Part shown: positions 8,265 through 18,028 of the stretch, piece by piece
Layout: every line of letters begins with the position of its first letter
Numbering within the stretch: position 1 is the stretch's first letter
NCBI GenBank assembly: GCA_002341185.1
Contig: DDNP01000002.1
Span: 1-64,000, forward strand
Reading direction: 5' to 3'
DNA: 64,000 nt
From: Candidatus Neomicrothrix sp. UBA2517
Lineage (GTDB): Bacteria; Actinomycetota; Acidimicrobiia; Acidimicrobiales; UBA8592
Notes under the pieces: model-generated
The model's input: only the letters and a program-made list of their open reading frames with translations
What the model was told of the DNA's origin: nothing
Database searches by the model: none
Made by a program: the position numbers and the translations under genes

Positions 8265-9278
8265 ATGTATTTACGATTAAGTCCCGATGAAGAATCAATC
8301 AAAGATATTTTTGATTCCTTTTTTGATACTGAATGCTCTATTGAACGTGTCCGTTCTTCCGAGGATTCCGGATTTGATGCTGATGCGTGGCAACGTTTTG
8401 TTGAAACAGGTGGTCCAGGTATGTGCCTTCCGGAGATTTGCGGTGGCGGAGGCGCTGATTTAACAACAGCAGCTATCGTCGCAGATTTACTAGGGAGATA
8501 TGTGGCACCAATCCCATTCATTGAACATGTCGTCGCCACACGCCTAATCGCTTCACTTGACCAAAACAACGCTGACCTTCCTCAACTAGCGACAGGGGAA
8601 TTAATTGCTTCGATGGCCTTACAGCCTTTGAGTGAATCAACTGAAATTGTTCCCGCTGGTGCTGTTGCTAACCGCATCATTGGTTTTAGAGGGGGCGAGA
8701 TTATCGTTATAGAAAATGCGAACAATGCCTCCCCACTTCGCAATACAGCTAACTTACCCATCGCCAGACACAGTTTTGATGGCGGAACCGTTATCGCTTC
8801 AGGAGATAAAGCTCGGTACTGGTATCAAAAAGCTAGGAGTGAATGGCAAGCATTAATGGCTGTTGCCCTCACTGGTTTAGGCCGCAAAGCTGTTGATATT
8901 GGGGTGACGTATGCGAAAGAACGCTACCAATTTGGTGTTCTCATTGGTTCTTTCCAAGGAATTCAACACGGCTTCGCCTCAGCAATCACAAATATTGAAG
9001 GATCTCATTTTCTGTCGAGCCGAGCGATAGCAGCCTTACAGGAAAATGCTAACAGAGGAGAGCAGTTAGCTGGCATGGCATTCCTTTTCGCTTCTGAAGC
9101 TGCCTTGAATGCTGCTGCGACTTCTCTGCAGTATCACGGCGGGTATGGATTTGCTGAAGAGTATGATGTTCAGTTGTATTATCGAAGAGCTAAGGGGTGG
9201 CCTCTTCAATTAGGTGACCCTGGTTTGGAATATCAACGCATCGCCAATCTATATCTTCCTAAAGAAGGCGTTCACTAA
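8265..9278 (+). CDS. Acyl-CoA dehydrogenase-like subunit (small/beta type)
   Basis: A 337-residue acyl-CoA dehydrogenase homologue, shorter than the usual 380. The N-terminal helical domain is visible ('FVETGGPGMCLPEICGGGGADL'). The middle beta domain is reduced. The C-terminal helical domain is well kept: 'YAKERYQFGVLIGSFQGIQH', 'LQYHGGYGFAEEYDVQLYYRRAKG'. The stop overlaps the start of the next acyl-CoA dehydrogenase gene by one base. Such paired, unequal genes are typical of heteromeric (alpha2beta2) FadE enzymes of actinobacteria, where only one subunit may carry the catalytic base. The substrate is not predictable. Confidence 0.88.
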   Translation: MYLRLSPDEESIKDIFDSFFDTECSIERVRSSEDSGFDADAWQRFVETGGPGMCLPEICGGGGADLTTAAIVADLLGRYVAPIPFIEHVVATRLIASLDQNNADLPQLATGELIASMALQPLSESTEIVPAGAVANRIIGFRGGEIIVIENANNASPLRNTANLPIARHSFDGGTVIASGDKARYWYQKARSEWQALMAVALTGLGRKAVDIGVTYAKERYQFGVLIGSFQGIQHGFASAITNIEGSHFLSSRAIAALQENANRGEQLAGMAFLFASEAALNAAATSLQYHGGYGFAEEYDVQLYYRRAKGWPLQLGDPGLEYQRIANLYLPKEGVH

Positions 9279-10444
9279 TGGACTGGTCATTCCCTCCTGA
9301 AGCTGAAGAATTTAGGAACGAAGTAAAGGAATTCATTGCGGAGCATCTAACAGATGATGTGATTAACTCCACACATGATGGAACAATCCATAACTGGGAA
9401 TTTCATCAAAAAATCGCTGAACGCGGGTGGTTAGGTGGTGCAGTTCCATCAGAATTAGGTGGTGGCGGAAAGAGCGCTATTGAAATGGCTGTCATGATTG
9501 AGGAACTCCAACTTGCTGGAGCACCTATTGACGGTATGGGTGTCGCAATAGTAGTCGCTTCGGTCGTACTTGAATTAGGAAATGATCACCTGAAAGAAAC
9601 ACTTGTTCCGAAACTCTTATCTGGAGAAACACTGGTTTCTTTCGGATACACAGAGCCGGACTCAGGTTCAGATGTAGCGGCGGCACAAACACGAGCAGTT
9701 AAAAACGGAAGTGAATGGATTATTAACGGCCAAAAAATGTGGACCACAATGGCTCACATCGCTGACTATGTGCTCCTTCTCACCCGAACAAACCCAGATG
9801 TTCCCAAACATAAAGGATTAACCTTTTTTATAGTCCCACTTGATGCAGAAGGCATAGAAATTCAGCCAGTACATACCATGGGAACGGAACGTTCAAATGC
9901 CACCTTCTATGATGACGTTCGTATAGGTGATGAGTGGCGTATTGGTGATATTGATGGCGGATGGGAAATCATGAAAGCAGCTCTCAAGTATGAACGTGGA
10001 ATAGCTGGAGGACAATTCCCATCGCCACCTCTTATTGACGCATTTATTGACTATGCACAAAAGACTACTGCACCAGATGGGTCTTACATTATTGAAAATC
10101 CTGTTGTTCGTGAACGCATTGTTCGCTCACTTATTGATGTTGAGGTGTGCCGTGGCTTTGCCTACAACACTGCGTTTCTAGCTTCTGAGGGTGTGATGTT
10201 TGGCGTTGAAGGCTCTATGACGAAATTATTTGCTAGTGAATCATACAAGAAACACTCTAAATGGTTTATAGATATGGCTGGGGTGGAAGGGCTCTTGTAC
10301 CTTGGTGAGGATGACGCTCCTGTTGGTGGAGTCATTGACGAACATTTCCGTCATGCTCCTGTAACAACGATTTATGGAGGCACAAGCGAAATTAGCCGCA
10401 ATCTCATTGCTGAAGGTCTTCTTGGGCTTCCCCGAACACGGTAA
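9278..10444 (+). CDS. Acyl-CoA dehydrogenase (large/alpha type subunit)
   Basis: A full-length 388-residue FAD-dependent acyl-CoA dehydrogenase. It has the FAD/substrate segment 'FGYTEPDSGSDVAAAQTRA' (about 125-143), 'WIINGQKMWTTMAHIADYVLLL' in the beta domain, and 'TTIYGGTSEISRNLIAEGLLGLPR' at the C-terminus. In the last motif the position of the medium-chain enzyme's catalytic Glu is Gly, as in many FadE relatives that place the base elsewhere. It is coupled to the preceding smaller subunit and probably forms a heteromer that dehydrogenates an acyl-CoA in beta-oxidation or side-chain degradation. Confidence 0.93.
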   Translation: MDWSFPPEAEEFRNEVKEFIAEHLTDDVINSTHDGTIHNWEFHQKIAERGWLGGAVPSELGGGGKSAIEMAVMIEELQLAGAPIDGMGVAIVVASVVLELGNDHLKETLVPKLLSGETLVSFGYTEPDSGSDVAAAQTRAVKNGSEWIINGQKMWTTMAHIADYVLLLTRTNPDVPKHKGLTFFIVPLDAEGIEIQPVHTMGTERSNATFYDDVRIGDEWRIGDIDGGWEIMKAALKYERGIAGGQFPSPPLIDAFIDYAQKTTAPDGSYIIENPVVRERIVRSLIDVEVCRGFAYNTAFLASEGVMFGVEGSMTKLFASESYKKHSKWFIDMAGVEGLLYLGEDDAPVGGVIDEHFRHAPVTTIYGGTSEISRNLIAEGLLGLPRTR

Positions 10445-10452
10445 GCCGAGCC

Positions 10453-10917
10453 ATGAACGAGTTTGAAGATGTCAATACCGCTGACATTCGATATGTCTTT
10501 GGCGCACCAATCTTATTTGCAGCAGTAACAGTTCTACCTCAGCTCGCATTCATGAGCCGAGGCAGAACTCCTTCAATATCTCTAATCGTCATTTCTATCG
10601 TTCCGGTCATTAGTTTCATATTTGTTTTTGCTTTTGGGAAGATGACTACAGTAATCGCTGACGACAGCATTAGGTTGACGTGGAGATTCGGGTTTCCGAC
10701 GAAAGAAATCCCGTTAAGTAAAATCCAGACAATTGATGTTAAGGAAATATCGAACTGGTTGGGGTCTGGGATTAAAGGAACTAGGACAGGCATGATGTGG
10801 CGCGCGTGGGGAAAAAAAGTCGTTGTTGTGGAACAGTTTGATGGGAAAACGACTTTCGTGGGTTCTGATAATCCAGAGGAGTTGGCGAGCGCGATTCGTT
10901 CTGCTTTAAAGAATTAG
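10453..10917 (+). CDS. Small membrane protein with PH-like domain
   Basis: A 154-residue protein. Two hydrophobic segments (about residues 14-34 and 42-62) are followed by a compact beta-rich domain ('SIRLTWRFGFPTKEIPLSKIQTIDV' region, then 'KVVVVEQFDGKTTFVGSDNPEELASAI') and a final helix. This is the usual layout of bacterial PH-domain membrane proteins of unknown function. It begins 8 bases after the acyl-CoA dehydrogenase stop and may be co-transcribed. Its end overlaps the convergent dehydrogenase gene by 4 bases. Confidence 0.75.
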   Translation: MNEFEDVNTADIRYVFGAPILFAAVTVLPQLAFMSRGRTPSISLIVISIVPVISFIFVFAFGKMTTVIADDSIRLTWRFGFPTKEIPLSKIQTIDVKEISNWLGSGIKGTRTGMMWRAWGKKVVVVEQFDGKTTFVGSDNPEELASAIRSALKN

Positions 10918-12143
10918 CCTTTTGTTTGTGTTCGCGCTTCCGCCCAGGTTTTACCCTTTTCAACATTGATGTCACGTTGTAAACCAAGAACATGTTCTGC
11001 GACTATGTTTCGCTGCACAGCAAATGTTCCTCCTCCAATAGTCAAAGCAGGTGAGAAAAGATATCCGTAGTGCCAGATTGGGTCAACGTTGGGGAATAGA
11101 TTTGATCGAAAATTATTTTCTGTGACACCCATTCCCATTCGACCAGGCACCTCGCCCTCTGGTCCAGCTCCCTCAAGCATCCCAGACGTACCGGCTATAT
11201 CGCGCGCTAGTTCTAATGTGTTTTGCCCATGCTCATCGGCCATGAGTTTTTGTATCGAGGCTTCTGAGCCAGGATGTTTACCTGATAGTCGTGCAGACAA
11301 TGTACGTAAGCGATTTAATCGAAGTACCTCTGCCTCGCAATACAGTGCTGCAATCCTCTGCCTCATGACAGGGTCATTGCATCCTCCTTGCTGGCGAACT
11401 AGGTCAATAAGGAGTTCTGCTGATGGCCCTGCTCCCCATAATGATCCAGCAGAAGAGAGTTGGACACGTTCGTTAGCTAACGTAACCTTGGCGAGTCGCC
11501 ACCCATCTCCTTCTTCTCCTACGAGATGGTCTGTCGTCAACCTTACGTCATCAAAAAAGACCTGATTGAAACTATGTGCAGTTGTCATGTCAATAATAGG
11601 AGACATAGAAATACCAGGTGCGTCCATTGGGCATATGAAGTAAGAAATGCCTTTGTGTTTTGGTGCGTCAGGGTTCGTTCTTGCGATCAAAATGCCATAT
11701 TTTGATACATGCGCACCGCTTGACCATATCTTTGATCCGTTAATGATGTATTCATCTCCGTCGCGTTCAGCCCGAGTAGAGAGATTAGCTAGATCTGACC
11801 CCGAATCAGGTTCACTGAACAACTGACACCAAAAATCCTTTCCCTCCAGTAAGCCAGGTAGGTACTTATCTTTTTGTTCTTCGGTTCCAGCTTCAAGAAT
11901 TGTTGGCCCAGCCCAACCTATGCCAATAGGATTTTGTGGTCGTTTGATGCCAGCACGCTTCAATTCTTCAGCGATTATTAGTTGTTCCAACGGTCCTGCT
12001 TCTAGACCGTACGGTTTTGGCCAATGTGGAACAACATACCCAGCGTCAACGAGTTGTTTATAGTTTGGGTTTGGGTTTTCTTGAATCCATGACCTCACCT
12101 GCATCCTGTAGGCATCATCTTCTGGTGGTGCGTCAAAGTCCAT
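10914..12143 (-). CDS. Acyl-CoA dehydrogenase family protein
   Basis: A 409-residue flavoprotein with the typical segments 'FSEPDSGSDLANLSTRAERDGDEYIINGSKIWSSGAH' (described here by its landmarks EPDSGSDL and NGSKIW near residues 115-145) and the C-terminal 'GGGTFAVQRNIVAEHVLGL'. The C-terminal motif lacks the Tyr-Glu-Gly-Thr form, so the catalytic base is not in the medium-chain position. An insertion around 325-350 contains 'GAGPEGEVPGRMGMGVTE'. It is transcribed away from the crotonase at 12273. It probably acts in degradation of unusual acyl-CoAs, but the substrate is unknown. Confidence 0.92.
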   Translation of the reverse strand: MDFDAPPEDDAYRMQVRSWIQENPNPNYKQLVDAGYVVPHWPKPYGLEAGPLEQLIIAEELKRAGIKRPQNPIGIGWAGPTILEAGTEEQKDKYLPGLLEGKDFWCQLFSEPDSGSDLANLSTRAERDGDEYIINGSKIWSSGAHVSKYGILIARTNPDAPKHKGISYFICPMDAPGISMSPIIDMTTAHSFNQVFFDDVRLTTDHLVGEEGDGWRLAKVTLANERVQLSSAGSLWGAGPSAELLIDLVRQQGGCNDPVMRQRIAALYCEAEVLRLNRLRTLSARLSGKHPGSEASIQKLMADEHGQNTLELARDIAGTSGMLEGAGPEGEVPGRMGMGVTENNFRSNLFPNVDPIWHYGYLFSPALTIGGGTFAVQRNIVAEHVLGLQRDINVEKGKTWAEARTQTKG

Positions 12144-12272
12144 TGCGATACCTTTCTGAGTGGATTGATGTTCATCCTAGTGAGAAAAGTCAGAAGGATA
12201 TAATTATCATCGAGAAGGAAATAGTTAAACTCAATGACATCCCCTATATTCTGTAAGGCAGATGGAGATGAC

Positions 12273-13049
12273 ATGACCCCAGTTAAATATGGCGTTAATG
12301 GAAACGTTGCGACGATTACATTAGCAGATGATAAAAATCGAAATGCATTAGGAAATGCCCTAATAGAAGGTATTTATAATGCGCTTCATTCAGCGAACGA
12401 TGACGAAGATGTTCGTGCCATTGTCATAACGCATGAGGGTCCTGTCTTCTGTGCTGGTGTCAACCTCAAAGAGCGTTCAATGAACCAAGAACAAGTTCAG
12501 GATCGGTCAATAGGCTTTGAACAGGTACTATCACTTATTCAGACCTGCTCGAAACCAGTCATTGCAAAAATAAACGGAGCTGCTTTGGGAGGAGGCATTG
12601 GTCTGGCGTGCGCGTCTGATATTTCAATAGCTAATGAAGATGCTACTTTTGGCTTTACTGAAGTACGCCTTGGAGTTGCTCCAGCGATTATAGCAGTTGT
12701 ATGTTTGCAGAAAATGCGCCGTGGAGAGGCGACTGAAGCTTTTCTTCGTGGAAATCGCTTTTCTGGGAGGGAAGCAGCGAAATTAGGGATTATCACCAGA
12801 GCTGTTGATAGTGGCAGCCTTGAATCTGAAATGCAATCTATCCTCAGCGATATTTTGCGAGGTGGACCTATGGCATTAGGCGCTGCAAAAAGAATTATTA
12901 ACGAAGTTCCTAGCATGAGTGATAGCGAAGCTTTTGAATGGGCAGCGCAATACTCAGATGCGTTATTTGATTCTGTCGAAGCTTCAGAAGGAATGACTGC
13001 TTTCTTAGAAAAACGAGATCCAGATTGGATCATTGAAACAGATTCATAA
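12273..13049 (+). CDS. Enoyl-CoA hydratase/isomerase family protein
   Basis: A crotonase-fold protein of about 258 residues. The start at 12273 is preferred over the in-frame ATG at 12234. A GATGGAG ribosome-binding site precedes it, and the protein then begins 'MTPVKYGVNGNVATITL' as family members do. The oxyanion-hole segments are 'EGPVFCAGVNLKE' and 'INGAALGGGIGLACASD'. Of the two Glu residues of classical hydratases, the first is replaced in 'GGIGLA', while the second is kept in 'FGFTEVRLGVAP'. This resembles methylglutaconyl-CoA-hydratase/isomerase-like members more than the classical hydratase. It is divergent from the dehydrogenase at 10914. Confidence 0.9.
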   Translation: MTPVKYGVNGNVATITLADDKNRNALGNALIEGIYNALHSANDDEDVRAIVITHEGPVFCAGVNLKERSMNQEQVQDRSIGFEQVLSLIQTCSKPVIAKINGAALGGGIGLACASDISIANEDATFGFTEVRLGVAPAIIAVVCLQKMRRGEATEAFLRGNRFSGREAAKLGIITRAVDSGSLESEMQSILSDILRGGPMALGAAKRIINEVPSMSDSEAFEWAAQYSDALFDSVEASEGMTAFLEKRDPDWIIETDS

Positions 13050-13132
13050 ATGGACCTTGGAGTATTGGCAGATATTCCAGTGTTGTGAGATATTTATGTA
13101 GATGTCTATTTCAGTAACGGCTGATAAATGGG

Positions 13133-14869
13133 GTGTACATGATGAATGATCGCTGGATAACAGATTGGGAACCAAGCCAACGGTTTCCCGTATATACGAG
13201 AGCTAACGCTGGAGAAATACTGCCTGACCCAGTAAGTCCTCTCGGTTGGGATCTCATTTGGGAAGAAGGTGTCTCCAAAGGTTGGGCTGATGGAGCACAT
13301 CGACAAGGCGTCTTTACTCCTGATGAGTCAAATCCAGACCGACCTGACTACGTTGCCTGTTTTGGTGGCTATCTCTATCTAAACGCATCAATGATTCGTG
13401 TTAATGGGGAAAGAACGCCAGGCTTATCAGCTGAGGCTATGGATGCTGCTTTCTTGGGTAATCATCCTGACGTTCCACCATATGTCCCTCATGAGAATGA
13501 CCAGCGACCAGAGTTGGTAGGGAAAATTGAGGAAGTTCAGGCATGGGTGATGTCTCTTGACGAATTACCTGAAGAGCTTCAAAAGGATCGAGAAAAGATT
13601 CTCGACGCCCGATCCCAGCGACCTGATCTTTCTTCAGCTACTAATGCAGAACTAGTTGAAAGATCCCGGTCGTTAATGCCGTTGGTTAGAGAATTCTTCG
13701 AGCCGTACCAGGTGTATGGAACAATGTCAGCTACGGGGCCGACAATTTTAGGAGCTCTTTGTGGAGAAATAGACCCAGCACTGCCTGGAAGGTTGATCTC
13801 AGGATTAGGTGGTATTGATTCCGCCCCGCCATCTATTGATATGTGGGGGCTTTCACGGCAGGTCACAGAATCAGGTGAGCTCACTACCGAATTTGATGCC
13901 GGAGTTCAAGGACTCGAAGAACGACTAGGTCAAACCGATGCAGGACAGAAATTCCTGAGTGATTTCCGGGATTTCCTTGCTGAGCATGGGGCCCGTGGTC
14001 CATATGAATGGGATGCGGCATCAGAAACATGGGAGATAAAACCCGAGTCAGCTCTAGCAGCAATTGATGCTATGAGACATGCAGATGAGACGCTATCGCC
14101 CATGAATAGGCATGCTGATGCGATCGCTGACCGTGAAGCTGCCGAGCGAGAGGTTCGTGAAATATTTGCTGGGAATGATGAAGCTTTAGCAACCCTAGAG
14201 CTTGGTATGCGAACAGCTCGTGTTTTTGTGGCTGGGCGCGAACGAACAAAACTCACATCTATGCTAACAAACCATGAAATTCGGTTACCGATGTATGAAT
14301 TGGGACATCGGATGACTGAAAGAGGAGTTCTTAGCCGACCGAGAGATATTTTCTTGTTGCGCAATGCTGAACTTGATGACTTCATCAATGACCCGGAATC
14401 ATTTACAGAAGGAATTAAGGAACGGGGAGCCCAATTTGCTGCCTTAAATAACTTACAGGATCCATTTATTGTGGATGGAGCTGTACCTCCTTTGAGTGAG
14501 TGGGGGCAACGGGAAACCGAATCACATTCTGTTGATATAGGAGATGAACTTGCTGGCATTCCTGGAAGCCCTGGAATTGTGACAGGTACTGCTCGGGTCA
14601 TTACAGATCCTAGTGACCCTAGAGGACTTGAGCCTGGAGAAATATTAATAGCTCCAGTTACAGACCCATCATGGACACCGTTATTTATTCCTGCAGCAGG
14701 AGTTGTTGTTGAAGTTGGGGCACCATTAAGTCACTCAGTAATCGTAAGTCGCGAGTTCGGAATACCGTGTGTAACGAGTGTCCATGCAGCAGTTTCGAAA
14801 ATTCCTAATGGCGCCGTTATAAGCATTAACGGAAGCACGGGAATCGTCACGATTGCTGAACTACCTTAG
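13133..14869 (+). CDS. PEP-utilizer-like protein with swivelling phosphohistidine domain
   Basis: A 578-residue protein (GTG 13133, with ATG alternatives at 13139 and 13142). The last 100 residues form a PEP-utilising mobile domain: 'GIPGSPGIVTGTARVI', then 'LIAPVTDPSWTPLF', then 'GAPLSHSVIVSREFGIPCV' with the phospho-acceptor His534. Residues about 60-470 are a largely helical region like the substrate-binding part of rifampicin phosphotransferase. The N-terminal ATP-grasp domain that normally phosphorylates the His is absent, and no separate ATP-grasp gene lies nearby. It could be one component of a split phosphotransferase. The substrate is unknown. Confidence 0.82.
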   Translation: MYMMNDRWITDWEPSQRFPVYTRANAGEILPDPVSPLGWDLIWEEGVSKGWADGAHRQGVFTPDESNPDRPDYVACFGGYLYLNASMIRVNGERTPGLSAEAMDAAFLGNHPDVPPYVPHENDQRPELVGKIEEVQAWVMSLDELPEELQKDREKILDARSQRPDLSSATNAELVERSRSLMPLVREFFEPYQVYGTMSATGPTILGALCGEIDPALPGRLISGLGGIDSAPPSIDMWGLSRQVTESGELTTEFDAGVQGLEERLGQTDAGQKFLSDFRDFLAEHGARGPYEWDAASETWEIKPESALAAIDAMRHADETLSPMNRHADAIADREAAEREVREIFAGNDEALATLELGMRTARVFVAGRERTKLTSMLTNHEIRLPMYELGHRMTERGVLSRPRDIFLLRNAELDDFINDPESFTEGIKERGAQFAALNNLQDPFIVDGAVPPLSEWGQRETESHSVDIGDELAGIPGSPGIVTGTARVITDPSDPRGLEPGEILIAPVTDPSWTPLFIPAAGVVVEVGAPLSHSVIVSREFGIPCVTSVHAAVSKIPNGAVISINGSTGIVTIAELP

Positions 14870-14878
14870 CAATAAGAA

Positions 14879-15190
14879 TTACAGGCTGAGGCCTTTCGCT
14901 GCGATAGGTGTAGCCATATTAATCGTTGGTGGAGCTACGAGTAAGGCTCCTAGAGCACCCATTGCTGCTTTCATGCCATCACCTTGACCGTGAACGCCTA
15001 GAGCATCACCATCTGTGTATAGTTCAAAAAACCAGTAAACACCTTCCTCACCAGAATCTTTATGAGCTGAGTAAATTTCAAGGCCTGTTTCCTCTTCAGC
15101 CGCTGAGCAGGTTGCTGTCAACGCAGCTTCAACTTCTTCGGACTTTTCAGGATCTGTTTTCAATTTTGCTATTAGAGATATTTTTGACAT
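14879..15190 (-). CDS. ABM-type putative quinol monooxygenase-like small protein
   Basis: About 103 residues from the ATG at 15190. Longer in-frame starts up to 15385 would run into the neighbouring gene and lack conservation. The sequence opens 'MSKISLIAKLKTDPEKSEEVEAAL', has 'YSAHKDSGEEGVYWFFELYTD' and ends in a helix/strand pair, which is the antibiotic biosynthesis monooxygenase (ABM) ferredoxin-like fold. Members either oxidise aromatic substrates without cofactors or bind ligands. It is divergent from the VOC gene at 15271. Confidence 0.82.
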   Translation of the reverse strand: MSKISLIAKLKTDPEKSEEVEAALTATCSAAEEETGLEIYSAHKDSGEEGVYWFFELYTDGDALGVHGQGDGMKAAMGALGALLVAPPTINMATPIAAKGLSL

Positions 15191-15270
15191 ATAAGCATCG
15201 TAGACACAAAAATCTGACTTTACGAGTTGAGCAAAGTGTGCCTGAATGTATTTCCTTCTAGTATGCAACT

Positions 15271-15786
15271 GTGAATGATCTATTAGGGCCCGTCGGGCAA
15301 CTTGGCTACGTTGTAGAAGATCTAGAGAAGGCAGCTTGGTCATGGGTAGAAAAAACAGGTGTTGGCCCATGGACCGTGTTCCCAAATATGACTCTTGATT
15401 ATTTTAATTATCTAGGAGAACCCAGTGAAGTCGAAATAGGAATAGCGATAGCTTTCACGGGATCCATCCAAATTGAATTGATCCAACAACATAACGAAGC
15501 TCCGTCTATGTACCGAGATTTTATGAACGACCGTGGTGAAGGAATTCAACATCTTTGCTTTTATCCAGAAGATTACGATTCAGCCTTAGCTTCGTTAACC
15601 GAAAATGGAATGAGAGTCTGTCAAGATGGTGCGATTCGCGGAATGAGATTTTCTTATCTTGAGGGTATGGATGGAAACATTACTGAGATTGGTGATATTC
15701 CTGACAAGGTACGTTTGCGCAGACTACAAGATATTGCAAATGCTGCTGAATGGGATGGCTCCAATCCCGTTCGAATCATTGAGTAA
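15271..15786 (+). CDS. VOC/glyoxalase-fold protein
   Basis: A 171-residue vicinal-oxygen-chelate protein. The N-terminal beta-alpha-beta module is 'GPVGQLGYVVEDLEKAAWSWVEKTGVGPW', and the second module includes 'GIQHLCFYPEDYDSALASL' and 'YLEGMDGNITEIGD'. The second-module His and the final Glu are plausible metal ligands. The pattern is closest to glyoxalase-4/methylmalonyl-CoA-epimerase-type members, but the reaction cannot be assigned. It starts with GTG. Its 3' end overlaps the convergent DinB-type gene by 11 bases. Confidence 0.82.
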   Translation: MNDLLGPVGQLGYVVEDLEKAAWSWVEKTGVGPWTVFPNMTLDYFNYLGEPSEVEIGIAIAFTGSIQIELIQQHNEAPSMYRDFMNDRGEGIQHLCFYPEDYDSALASLTENGMRVCQDGAIRGMRFSYLEGMDGNITEIGDIPDKVRLRRLQDIANAAEWDGSNPVRIIE

Positions 15787-16342
15787 CTTTTCGTCCTAGC
15801 AGCGATAGAAGCCGTGTCCCAGCAGTTTGATCTGGGGGGGTTTGCGGCGGTCCATAATGATCAGAGTTCTCTAGAAAGTCGTATAACTCTAACCAGTAGT
15901 CAAGTGCCCATCTAGCTACTGCATCATCAATTTCATATGGGATTGAAATTGATTGTGCTAAGTCCCAACCGTGCACAACGTTATCAGTTATTCTCGCTCC
16001 CAAAAGCTGTTCTAACGTAAGCTTCATTGTTGGATGTGATAGTTCCGATTCAAGGTCTGTTTGCTGAACCAAATTTATTGCTCTTAATGCTGTCCCTCTC
16101 CATGTTGACATTGGGTCGGGGCCTAAGATATTCGCGCTTAAATCTAAATCTAGAGAAGTTTCATTTTCTATCAGATCGGAAACTTGTATCTCCCCTGAAA
16201 CGACGTGCACGACAAGTGTCTGTAGATTCCATTCAGTACATGGAGTTTCAATTTCCCAAGATCCAACAGGAACTTGTTTGAGGACTTCTCCAAATGCTGC
16301 TGCTGCTCGGATGTAAAAATCTATGACTGTTTCGGATGTCAT
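15776..16342 (-). CDS. TIGR03086-type DinB/maleylpyruvate-isomerase-like protein
   Basis: About 188 residues of the actinobacterial TIGR03086 family, a DinB four-helix fold with a mycothiol-dependent maleylpyruvate isomerase N-domain. Landmarks are '[20 protein letters not shown]' near residues 35-53 and '[15 protein letters not shown]' near 135-150. The His residues in both are likely metal ligands. The ATG at 16342 overlaps the guaA stop as ATGA, which is why I prefer it to the GTG at 16348. It is probably co-transcribed with guaA. The substrate is unknown. Related proteins use mycothiol. Confidence 0.85.
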   Translation of the reverse strand: MTSETVIDFYIRAAAAFGEVLKQVPVGSWEIETPCTEWNLQTLVVHVVSGEIQVSDLIENETSLDLDLSANILGPDPMSTWRGTALRAINLVQQTDLESELSHPTMKLTLEQLLGARITDNVVHGWDLAQSISIPYEIDDAVARWALDYWLELYDFLENSDHYGPPQTPPDQTAGTRLLSLLGRKVTQ

Positions 16343-17874
16343 TCCCACTCAATTGTCCCGGGTGGTTTTGACGTGATGTCATATGCAACCCTGTTGATGC
16401 CTGCGACCTCGTTAATTATTCTGCTACTCATTGCTTCAAGCACGTCATATGGTATGCGTGCCCAATCTGCTGTCATAGCATCCTCGCTAGTTACTGCACG
16501 AATGATGCATGGGTAACCGTAAGTGCGTTCATCGCCCATTACCCCAACCGACCGTATATCAGGGAGGACTGCAAATGATTGCCATATCTCTCGGTCAAGT
16601 CCCGCCTTTTCAAGTTCATCACGAACGATAAAATCCGCTTCTTGGAGTACTGCGACTTTATCAGGCGTAACCTCTCCGATAATTCGAACCCCTAAACCGG
16701 GGCCTGGAAATGGTTGCCTATGTACGATTTCTTCCGGTAAACCTAGTTCTTTCCCTACGGAACGGACTTCATCCTTGAACAATGAGCGTAAAGGTTCTAC
16801 AAGTTCAAATTCCATGTCATCTGGTAGGCCTCCAACATTATGATGACTTTTGATAGTAGCTGCATGCTCGCTTCCTGATTCAATAATGTCTGGGTACAAC
16901 GTCCCCTGGACTAGGAATTTTGCTTCCTCAATTCCTCCTGATGCCTTTTCAAATAAGCGGATAAATAACTCTCCTATTACTTTTCGTTTTGCCTCAGGCT
17001 CAGTTATTCCTTCTAGTTTTGAGAAGAATTCGTCTGCTGCTCGAACATGAATAAGCTCTATCCCTTGGCTCCGCTTGAAGGTTTCAATGACTTGTTCACC
17101 TTCGTCTTTTCGCATCAATCCTGTGTCAACGAAGACACAAGTAAGCTGAGATCCAATAGCTTTATGGACAAGCGCCGCAGCTACTGCAGAATCTACACCA
17201 CCGGAGAGGCCGCAAATCGCTCGACCCGAACCTACCTGGTCTTTTATCTTGGCTACCTGTTCTTCTATCACGTTAGTCATGTTCCACGATCGCTTGATTC
17301 TAGATAGGTCTAGCCACCGTTCGAGTGTGTGTTGCCCATGTGGTGTGTGAGAAACTTCAGGATGATACTGCACCCCGAAGATTCCTTCTGATTCGAAGGC
17401 TGCTACAGGCGCATGTTCCGTTGAAGCACTGACAGTGAAATTATCTGGAACTGTGGTTACGCAATCAAAATGACTCATCCACACACTTTGCTCTTCAGGT
17501 TGTCCTTCTAGTAACTGACCTTCCGCAACAACCATGTTTGTTCGACCGTATTCACCTGCATCAAACTGGCTGACTGTTCCACCCAACTGTTTCGCGATTA
17601 ACTGAGCTCCGTAGCAAATACCAAGGATTGGTATCCCCAAATCATAGATGTTGGGATCAATGATAGGAGCTCCTTCAACCCGTACTGACTTGGGGCCTCC
17701 GCTTAAGATGATTCCAGCTGGTCCTATTTCTTGAACCTGTTGGGCTGTTAGTTTATGAGAGACAATTTCGCTGTACACATTCGCTTCGCGTATTCGACGG
17801 GCGATGAGTTGCGCGTACTGAGCTCCGAAGTCAAAAACAAGAACTGTCGGTGTATCTGTACTCACTGTGGTCAC
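16339..17874 (-). CDS. guaA: GMP synthase (glutamine-hydrolysing)
   Basis: This enzyme converts XMP to GMP using glutamine and ATP in purine synthesis. The 511-residue protein has the class I amidotransferase domain first: the nucleophile Cys in '[17 protein letters not shown]' and the His-x-Glu pair in '[10 protein letters not shown]'. The ATP pyrophosphatase P-loop follows ('[15 protein letters not shown]', near residue 220), then the dimerisation domain ending in the typical 'PPGTIEWE'. Length and order are those of the normal bacterial enzyme. The downstream TIGR03086 gene is translationally coupled by ATGA. Confidence 0.98.
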   Translation of the reverse strand: MTTVSTDTPTVLVFDFGAQYAQLIARRIREANVYSEIVSHKLTAQQVQEIGPAGIILSGGPKSVRVEGAPIIDPNIYDLGIPILGICYGAQLIAKQLGGTVSQFDAGEYGRTNMVVAEGQLLEGQPEEQSVWMSHFDCVTTVPDNFTVSASTEHAPVAAFESEGIFGVQYHPEVSHTPHGQHTLERWLDLSRIKRSWNMTNVIEEQVAKIKDQVGSGRAICGLSGGVDSAVAAALVHKAIGSQLTCVFVDTGLMRKDEGEQVIETFKRSQGIELIHVRAADEFFSKLEGITEPEAKRKVIGELFIRLFEKASGGIEEAKFLVQGTLYPDIIESGSEHAATIKSHHNVGGLPDDMEFELVEPLRSLFKDEVRSVGKELGLPEEIVHRQPFPGPGLGVRIIGEVTPDKVAVLQEADFIVRDELEKAGLDREIWQSFAVLPDIRSVGVMGDERTYGYPCIIRAVTSEDAMTADWARIPYDVLEAMSSRIINEVAGINRVAYDITSKPPGTIEWE

Positions 17875-18028
17875 TTTCGGGTAGTTACTTTGATTCTAGT
17901 GAACTCTGGGTAGAAAATTCATCCCATACCCAAGCACTGCGTATTTTGTGTGCACTTTCTTAGACTTGCATGGCATTATTTAAGCTTTTTTTTGACTTCG
18001 TTGAGCTTTCTAACAGAAACCATCAATT

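Noticed and set aside
9278..10444. Dead acyl-CoA dehydrogenase because of Gly in place of the MCAD-type Glu
   Set aside because: Many active family members place the catalytic Glu elsewhere, so this is not evidence of loss.
17875..18028. Gene or RNA in the gap between guaA and the Nudix gene
   Set aside because: I see only a T-rich stretch and no conserved structure or frame.
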